A DNA stretch of 64,000 nucleotides from DASUAS01 sp963756895. Lineage in GTDB: Bacteria; Actinomycetota; Acidimicrobiia; IMCC26256; DASPTH01. Below are positions 58,708 to 64,000 of the stretch, in pieces (the stretch's first letter is position 1; every line of letters begins with the position of its first letter). The position numbers were made by a program, and so were the translations under genes. A model generated the notes under the pieces. That model did no database searches, was not told the DNA's origin, and saw only the letters and a program-made list of their open reading frames with translations. The DNA lies in assembly GCA_963756895.1 (NCBI GenBank), contig CAVWPI010000001.1:1-64000 (forward strand), in the 5' to 3' direction.

Positions 58708-59969
58708 TTAACGCCTGGGGTCACCCCGAGCGCCACGGGGGGTGCGCCACGAGGCCCGGGCCTCCTCGTAGACCGCCTCGCGGGCCTCCGCAACGACCGC
58801 GGGAGCGCAGCGTGCCTCCACCAGCGCACACGCCCGGGTCCCCCGCGGGCCGCCAGGGCGGCGTCCCGCAGGAACGGTTCCAGCCGCGCCGAGAGCTCCC
58901 GGGTGTCGCCGGAGGCGAACTGGGTCAGACCGACGTCGCCCGGCTCGGCGATCTCGGCCAGGCCGGCACGAGTGGAGCACACCACCGGCCGCCCGGCGGC
59001 CATGGCCTCGAGCCCGGCCTGCGAGAAGGAGTCGAACCGGCTCGCCACCGCGACGACCCTGGCTCGGGCGTACCAGTCGAACAGCTCGTTCCGGGCGATG
59101 TGGCCGGTGAACCGGCAGCGGACGCCGGCGCGCTCCGCTCCGCGGCGATGGCCTCGACGCTGGAGCCGCCGTCGGGCAGGGTGACCGCTCCGCCGACGAA
59201 CACGAGCTCGACCTCCCCGACGGTGGTGCCGAGCCGCGCCGCGGCGTCCACCAGGAGGTCGGCGCCCTTGGCGTCGCTGACGTCCCCGACCGCGAGCACG
59301 ACGGGCGCGGTGTCGCCCGCGGGCTCGACGGTCTGCCACGTCGCCACGTCGATCGCGTGGGGGATGACCCTCGCGTGTCGTGCGCCTGCCCATCCCGCGT
59401 GTGCGAGCTCGTCGGCCAGGAACCGCGACGGCGCGACGGTCACCGTCGCGCAGCGCGCGCCGAGGCGCTCGATGCGGTCCGAGACCCGCAGGTGCCATCC
59501 CGGTCGGAAACCCCAATACGGCACGACGGCGCCGAGGGGGCCGTGGAGCTCCACCACGAGCGGCCGGGTGCGGAGCACGCCGAACGCGAGCCCCTCGGCC
59601 AGGTGCTCGGGCGCCTCGACGACGTCGGCGTCGAAACCGAGGCGGCGGTACTCGACGTAGTTGGTGGCGGCCGCGTTCAGGCGGGTGAGCGGGCTCGTCC
59701 ACGCCGGGACCTCGGGAGCGCGGAGCCGGTCGACCACGGGCCGGACCACCGGGTTCGACACCAACCGCGTCGAGCCGCGTGGGCGGAGGTGGCGACGCCG
59801 GTGGATCCACACCCCGGCCTCACAGGCGTCGCGGGGCCGGGTCGGATTGAACGGTGAGCAGTTGAGGATGTGGACCTCGTGGCCGCGCGCGGCCATCGCC
59901 CGCGAGATCACCTCCAGGTAGACACCGAAGGAGAAGCCCGTCTCGTGCGACAGGTAGAGGATCTTCACG
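58708..59969 (-). CDS. GT4-family glycosyltransferase domain (two frameshifts)
   Basis: KILYLSHETGFSFGVYLEVISRAMAARGHEVHIL opens a GT-B enzyme, with PEHLAEGLAFGVLRTRPLVVELHGPLGAV and VLAVGDVSDAKGADLLVDAAARLG. The donor half is restored by a shift near 59138 (ERAGVRCRFTGHIARNELFDWYARARVVAVASRFDSFSQAGLEAMAAGRPVV) and another near 58843 to reach the TAA at 58708. Reconstructed length is about 420 residues. A GTG at 59969 in a GTGA context is the likely start, but the frame is continuous with the GT2 domain upstream. Confidence 0.82.
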
Positions 59970-60973
59970 CGGTGTCGGACACTCGCGGGGTGTCGCGGGC
60001 GGGGAACGAACGACTTGGCCACCCGGAAGAGGTCGTTCCGACTCGGGTGCACGCCCAGCAGTCCTGACGCGGCGTGGAGCCGCGACCCGAGACCGGCGCC
60101 CGGGTCACGCGCGTCGTGTAGGTACACGCTCCGGAGGGCGTGTTCGTACTCGCGGAGGCGGGGCGTCCACTCGTCGGACCACTCCGGATGCTTCTTCGCG
60201 AGCTCTCGGAAGAAGGGGAGCGAGTTCTCCCACGCCGCGACCTGGTCCCGACTGAGGCTCGTGTGCTGGCGGTCGTGGACTGCCAGCGCCTCCCGCACCG
60301 CGCCGAACGACGCGCCCGCGAGCGCCAGCCGGAGCAGGAGGTCGTAGCAGTCGACCCCTGGGGCCGCTTCGTTCATCGGTCCGACCCGACGGATCCACTC
60401 CGTGCGCACGACCAGCGTGCACTGCGTCACGAAATTCGAGCGGATGATGTCGCGCACGACCACCCCGTGAGGCATCGCCCCCGTGCGGCGCCGATAGAAC
60501 TCCAGCTCGCTCATGAGGAGCCCGCTCTCCTCCGAGGCGTCGTCGAGGTAGACGGCGTCCGAGTACACCGCGCCGAAGTCGCCCTCCCTGAACACGGCCA
60601 ACTGCTTGTCGAGCTTCTCGGGGAACCACCAATCGTCCTGGTCGAGGAAGGCGACGAACTCTCCCGTCGAGTGTTGGATGGCATGGTTGCGGGGGCGGGC
60701 CGGAGCGCCACTGTTCGGGATCGCCAGCACCCGGATGCGTTCGTCGGCCGCCGCGAAGCACCGGGCGAGTGCGAGCGACTCGTCGGTGGACCCGTCGTCG
60801 ACGAGGATCAGCTCGAGTCGCTCGTACGTCTGGGAGCGGACCGACTCGACCGCGCGTGCGAGGAGATCGCCGGCGTTGTAGATCGGCACGACCACGCTGA
60901 CCAGCCCGGCGCCGTCTCCGGCGGCCGGCCGGTTGGCGAACGGGTCCGCCCAGCTCGTCGGACGTCTCGTCAC
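59970..60973 (-). CDS. GT2-family glycosyltransferase domain, in frame with following GT4
   Basis: A GT-A enzyme of about 335 residues: LVSVVVPIYNAGDLLARAVESV (residues about 25-46), LELILVDDGSTDESLALA (first DxD-like Asp), FVAFLDQDDWWFPEKLDKQ (DxD) and WIRRVGPMNEAAPGVDCYDLLLRLALAG with the ED-like acceptor motif. The GTG at 60973 overlaps the methyltransferase stop (GTGA). No stop separates it from the GT4 domain; a fused GT2-GT4 protein or a missed stop from an indel near 59990 are both possible. Confidence 0.85.
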
Positions 60974-61749
60974 GGCGCGCCGGGGCGCTTCACCGCCCGG
61001 GCGGTGACGATGAGCTCGTAGACCGGATCGCGGTGGTCGAGCTCGCGGGTCCGGAGCTCGGCCACCGTGATGCCGTGGAGCAGGGCGATCGCCGACAGGA
61101 CGTTGCCGTGCGCCTCGACCTCCACCCGTTCCTCGTCGAACTCGGCCTCGAGGAGGGTCCGGGTGGAACGGGAGGTGAGGCGCCAGTACTCGCCCCACCG
61201 GTCGATCGCGCTCGAATCGAGCTGGCTGATCCCGTGCGTGGTGAGCAGCAGCGTGCCTCCCGGCTTCAGGATCCGGTGCAGGTGCCGGAGCGCGGCCGGG
61301 ATGTCGAAGATCATCTGGATGGTCTGCACGCAGATGATGCAGTCGAACGAATCTGCGGGGACGTGGTCGGCGGTGGTCAGGTCGGCGACGATGGTGGCGA
61401 GCGGATTCGCATCGTCGACGTGGAGGATGTCGCTCTTCGTCACGCGATCACGACCGAATTTCGTGGTGTACATGCGGTCCTGGATCTCGAGGACGTCGCC
61501 GCGGATGTCGTCGGCGTGCCGGGCCAGGAACTTCTCCATGTAGTAGCGGTCGATCGGCTGCCCGCGCCAGGCCCCGTGGTCGACGCCGATCGGTTGCAAC
61601 CGCCGCAGGCTCCCGAACCGCACGAGGCCGACCGGTGGCCGGCCCCCGAGCCAGACGCGCACCCGGTCGGCGCGGCGGAGCAGCTTGGGTCCCGGTGCTC
61701 GGGCGAAGGCGATGGCGCGCCCGACGTAGCCGTTCGGATCGGGCCGCAT
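60970..61749 (-). CDS. SAM-dependent methyltransferase (DUF-like sugar O-methyltransferase)
   Basis: The 259-residue protein has a class I fold: an N-terminal segment IDRYYMEKFLARHADDIRGDVLEI, THKFGRDRVTKSDILHVDDANP replaced motif I, DSFDCIICVQTIQMIFDIPAALRHLHRILKPGGTLLLTTHGIS (motif IV/V). It lacks the usual GxGxG at motif I (here EIQDRMYTTKFG), a pattern seen in some glycan methyltransferases. ATG at 61749. GTGA overlap with the GT2 gene that follows. Confidence 0.8.
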   Translation of the reverse strand: MRPDPNGYVGRAIAFARAPGPKLLRRADRVRVWLGGRPPVGLVRFGSLRRLQPIGVDHGAWRGQPIDRYYMEKFLARHADDIRGDVLEIQDRMYTTKFGRDRVTKSDILHVDDANPLATIVADLTTADHVPADSFDCIICVQTIQMIFDIPAALRHLHRILKPGGTLLLTTHGISQLDSSAIDRWGEYWRLTSRSTRTLLEAEFDEERVEVEAHGNVLSAIALLHGITVAELRTRELDHRDPVYELIVTARAVKRPGAP

Positions 61750-61818
61750 GCGCGTCAAGGTACCGCGGCTGACCGATCTCACGTCCAGTCGTCGCAATGT
61801 GACGCAACGTGGTCAGAT

Positions 61819-62841
61819 TCAGCCGACCGTCGAGCGCTTCCGATGTCTGCCGGCGACCTGACCGCGCGCCGGCGACCACCGAGCCCGCCCAGTACCACGC
61901 GCTCGCGGGCGCCGGCGCGAGACGCGGCTCCTCGCCGCGGCTTCCACCAGGAGTCGGCCCACCGCGCCCGGCGGACGCGTCGGGCCGGTCCGGCGCTTCA
62001 CGATCGTCAGCATCTCCGCCTGCATCCGGCGGTCGAGCACACGTCGGAGATCGGCGGGGTCGGCGAGCGCGGCCCCGAACCGGTCGAGGAACCGGCGCTT
62101 GACGCGCCACTCGTTGGCGACGCTGGCGAACGTGGCCATGTACCCGTCGTCGACGCGCACCTGTCCACCGGCGACGGTGTTCAGGGCCTCCTGGTGGAAG
62201 GTGATGCCGACGAGGGGCCGGGCCAGGTAGCCGACCTCGCCGGCGCCGCAGACCAGGCGCAAGGAGAGCCCGACGTCGTCCGCGGTCCGGTCCTCGGCGG
62301 CGAAGCACTCGGTGGACGAGACGATGCTCCGGCGCACCAGCGCGGTCGCGTAGCTGATGTAGTACGGCGACTCGAGCAGCCGGCGCACCACGGACTGGCT
62401 CGGCGCGACCCAGTCGTTCGGCCCACCCGGGTACTCATCGGACTCCTCGTCCTCGTCGCCCGGGGTTTGCGTGATGCGCCGGAACGCCGAGTGCACCAGG
62501 CCGACGGCGGGGTGCTCGTCCAGGAAGGCCACCTTCTGCTCGAGGTGGCCGGGCAACATCACGTCGTCGTCGGGCAGCACCGTGAGGTAGGGCGCGGTGC
62601 CCGCGTGGAGTCCGACCGAGAGGTTGACGAAGTGACCGAGGTTGCGCTCGTTGCGGAGGTAGTGGACACGCGGATCACCGAACGACGCGACGACCGAAGC
62701 GGTGTCGTCGTCCGACGCGTTGTCCGACACGAAGACCTCGACGTCGCCGAACGACTGCTCCAGCACGCTGCCGAGCGTGCGACGGAGCCGTGGCGCACGG
62801 TTGTAGGTCGGGATCGTGACGGTGACACGCGGCGAACCCAT
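61819..62841 (-). CDS. GT2-family glycosyltransferase
   Basis: The 340-residue enzyme begins VTVTIPTYNRAPRLRRTLGSVLEQSFGDVEVFVSDNASDDDT (GT-A fold, Asp of DNASDD), LTVLPDDDVMLPGHLEQ (DxD) and a C-terminal region with ECFAAEDRTADDVGLSLRL. The last about 55 residues are Arg-rich (VSRRRPRARGTGRARWSPARGQ), unlike GT2 enzymes, which suggests another unresolved indel near 61930. ATG at 62841. The gene is 70 bp upstream of the methyltransferase gene. Confidence 0.85.
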   Translation of the reverse strand: MGSPRVTVTIPTYNRAPRLRRTLGSVLEQSFGDVEVFVSDNASDDDTASVVASFGDPRVHYLRNERNLGHFVNLSVGLHAGTAPYLTVLPDDDVMLPGHLEQKVAFLDEHPAVGLVHSAFRRITQTPGDEDEESDEYPGGPNDWVAPSQSVVRRLLESPYYISYATALVRRSIVSSTECFAAEDRTADDVGLSLRLVCGAGEVGYLARPLVGITFHQEALNTVAGGQVRVDDGYMATFASVANEWRVKRRFLDRFGAALADPADLRRVLDRRMQAEMLTIVKRRTGPTRPPGAVGRLLVEAAARSRVSRRRPRARGTGRARWSPARGQVAGRHRKRSTVG

Positions 62842-62864
62842 GGCGCGCCAACGGTAGTTCGCCG

Positions 62865-63503
62865 CTAGTCGTCGACGAGCCGGGCGACGAGGTCCAGGTG
62901 ACGTGGCTCCGTCACGTGGATGTTGGCGACGTCGCCGGGGATGATGACGACCCGGCCGCCGGCGCGCTCCACCAGCTCCGTGTCCTCGACCGCGTCGGGC
63001 TCGTCGGCGTGGACCGACCGGAGCACGGACGCGCGGAAGGCATGGGGGGTCTGGAGCACGACCATCGCACCATGAGGCACGGTCTCGATGACGGTGCCCT
63101 CGACCGTGACGCGCTTCAAGGGCTCGACCAGTGCGAGTCCCGGTGCGGCCGCGTCGGCGCCGGCGCGCACCGCGGCGACGACGTCGCCGAAGAGGCGGAG
63201 CGGCGCGAGGGGGTGGGCCGGATCGTGCACGACGACGATCTCCGCGGTCGCGGGAACCCTTTGCAGACCGGCGCGCACCGATGCCGCCCGGGTGCGCCCG
63301 CCGGCGACGACCTCGTCGACGCGGTCGCCCTCCCAGCCGACGCCGGACGGCAGCACCACGACGATGCCGTCGCACACCGTCCGCAGGCGCCGCACGACCC
63401 GGTCGGCGAGCGTCACGCCGTGCACCTCGGCGAACTGCTTCCGTCCACCGAAGCGGCTGCCGTCGCCGGCGGCGACGAGCAGACCCCAGACCCCGCCCGT
63501 CAT
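62865..63503 (-). CDS. IspD/TarI-like cytidylyltransferase
   Basis: The 212-residue protein has the nucleotide motif LLVAAGDGSRFGGRKQFAE (residues about 8-26), a relaxed form of GxGxRxG...PKQ in which the Pro is replaced (GRKQ), then VVVHDPAHPLAPLRL, KRVTVEG and QTPHAFRASVLR, VEDTELVERAGGRVVIIPGD. The family includes IspD (isoprenoid synthesis) and TarI-type polyol-phosphate cytidylyltransferases. Given its place in a polysaccharide locus, a CDP-polyol role is as likely as IspD. Confidence 0.83.
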   Translation of the reverse strand: MTGGVWGLLVAAGDGSRFGGRKQFAEVHGVTLADRVVRRLRTVCDGIVVVLPSGVGWEGDRVDEVVAGGRTRAASVRAGLQRVPATAEIVVVHDPAHPLAPLRLFGDVVAAVRAGADAAAPGLALVEPLKRVTVEGTVIETVPHGAMVVLQTPHAFRASVLRSVHADEPDAVEDTELVERAGGRVVIIPGDVANIHVTEPRHLDLVARLVDD

Positions 63504-63516
63504 CTCGTCGCGGACG

Positions 63517-64000
63517 TCACGCGAAGCGGGGCTCGGGGATCGGGACGAGGAACCGGCCGCCGCGGTTGCGGTACTCGGCCTGTTGGTCGAGCACCTCCTC
63601 GGCGAAGTTCCACACGAAGAGCACGGTGTCGTCGGGCTGGTCGGCGACGAGCCGTTCGACCGGCGAGATCGGGATGCGAGTGCCGGGCACCAGCCGGTCG
63701 TGCTTGTGCGGGTTGCGGTCGACGACGAAGTCGATGGTCTCCTCGCCGAGCCCGAGCGCGTTGAGCAGCACGGTGGCCTTCGCCGCGGCGCCGTACCCGG
63801 CGACGCGTCGACCCTGCGCGCGCAGGTCGCCGAGGATGTCGCGCAACGCGTCGCAGAGGAGATCGACACGCGTTCCGAAGTCGCGGTAGTACGAGATGTC
63901 GTCGACGCCGAGCCGGGCTTCCTCGTCGAGCAGCGCGTCGACGGCCGGTCCGACGGGCGCGGCGCCGGCGAGCGCGGCCGTCACCCGGAGGGAGCCGCCG
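63517..64000 (-). CDS. Sugar C-methyltransferase, C-terminal part (5' end outside window)
   Basis: The frame is open through the window edge. The window shows GGSLRV at its start and then a long C-terminal domain: FGTRVDLLCDALRDILGDLRAQGRRVAGYGAAAKATVLLNALGLG, FVVDRNPHKHDRLVPGTRIPI and VLFVWNFAEEVLDQQAEYRNRGGRFLVPIPEP. This is the hallmark of the C-terminal domain of NDP-hexose-3-C-methyltransferases. The SAM-binding N-terminal domain lies beyond base 64000. It points to a branched-chain deoxysugar being made. Confidence 0.88.
   Translation of the reverse strand, partial: GGSLRVTAALAGAAPVGPAVDALLDEEARLGVDDISYYRDFGTRVDLLCDALRDILGDLRAQGRRVAGYGAAAKATVLLNALGLGEETIDFVVDRNPHKHDRLVPGTRIPISPVERLVADQPDDTVLFVWNFAEEVLDQQAEYRNRGGRFLVPIPEPRFA

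Overview
The window looks like a chromosomal segment of a high-GC actinobacterium, most probably class Acidimicrobiia or a close uncultured relative. The reasons are the strongly G/C-biased codon use, the 16S rRNA sequence type (judged by eye, not by database search), many GTG/TTG starts, frequent 4-base GTGA/ATGA gene overlaps, and a gene order that parallels the mycobacterial tyrS - TPR - HAD - tlyA - nadK - recN - steA - steB/mctB - pyrG - Nudix - xerD - scpA - scpB - pseudouridine synthase - cmk block. No tRNA gene, CRISPR array, insertion sequence or prophage was recognised.

Layout. (1) 1-7.1 kb: the 3' end of tyrS, a small antisense membrane-protein gene, and one complete rRNA operon (16S, tRNA-less spacer, 23S, 5S) with a plausible promoter, two long processing stems and an intrinsic terminator. 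The 23S gene is interrupted by a 773-nt group I intron carrying a LAGLIDADG homing endonuclease, at the position matching E. coli U1931. (2) 7.2-38 kb: mostly housekeeping genes. These are a TPR protein with a repetitive Ser/Gly/Arg tail, an OB-fold protein, the 2-oxoacid:ferredoxin oxidoreductase korAB, DUF1015, HAD, tlyA-nadK-recN-steA-steB, a large alkaline-phosphatase-like membrane protein, a WecA/MraY-like transferase, a GT-C mannosyltransferase-like protein, pyrG, Nudix, xerD, a DksA-type zinc finger, a site-2 protease, an HD protein, a TMEM175-like channel, trpS, scpAB, a pseudouridine synthase, and aroH-tyrA-aroA followed by a cmk-plsC fusion. (3) 38-64 kb: a surface-polysaccharide locus that begins right after cmk-plsC. 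It holds an FAD-dependent mutase-like enzyme, at least seven glycosyltransferases, nucleotide-sugar enzymes (two SDR epimerase/dehydratases, RfbC, a DegT aminotransferase, a nucleotidyltransferase, an IspD-type cytidylyltransferase), methyltransferases, an M28/DUF4910 aminopeptidase, a Wzm/Wzt ABC exporter overlapped by a 2-oxoglutarate oxygenase and a pyruvyltransferase, an O-antigen ligase/polymerase, and a chain-length regulator/BY-kinase without a tyrosine tail.

How the genes fit together. Sugar nucleotides made by the SDR, RfbC, DegT and nucleotidyltransferase enzymes would be assembled by the GT2/GT4 enzymes on a lipid carrier. The chains would be exported by Wzm/Wzt and possibly end-modified by the oxygenase and pyruvyltransferase encoded with it. 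The SteA/SteB and WecA-like block upstream belongs to cell-envelope assembly and division.

Caution. About seventeen genes or gene parts are split by single-base frameshifts, while the protein on both sides stays conserved. This density is more typical of uncorrected long-read or draft consensus error than of gene decay. Such genes are annotated as single units with the approximate shift position given.
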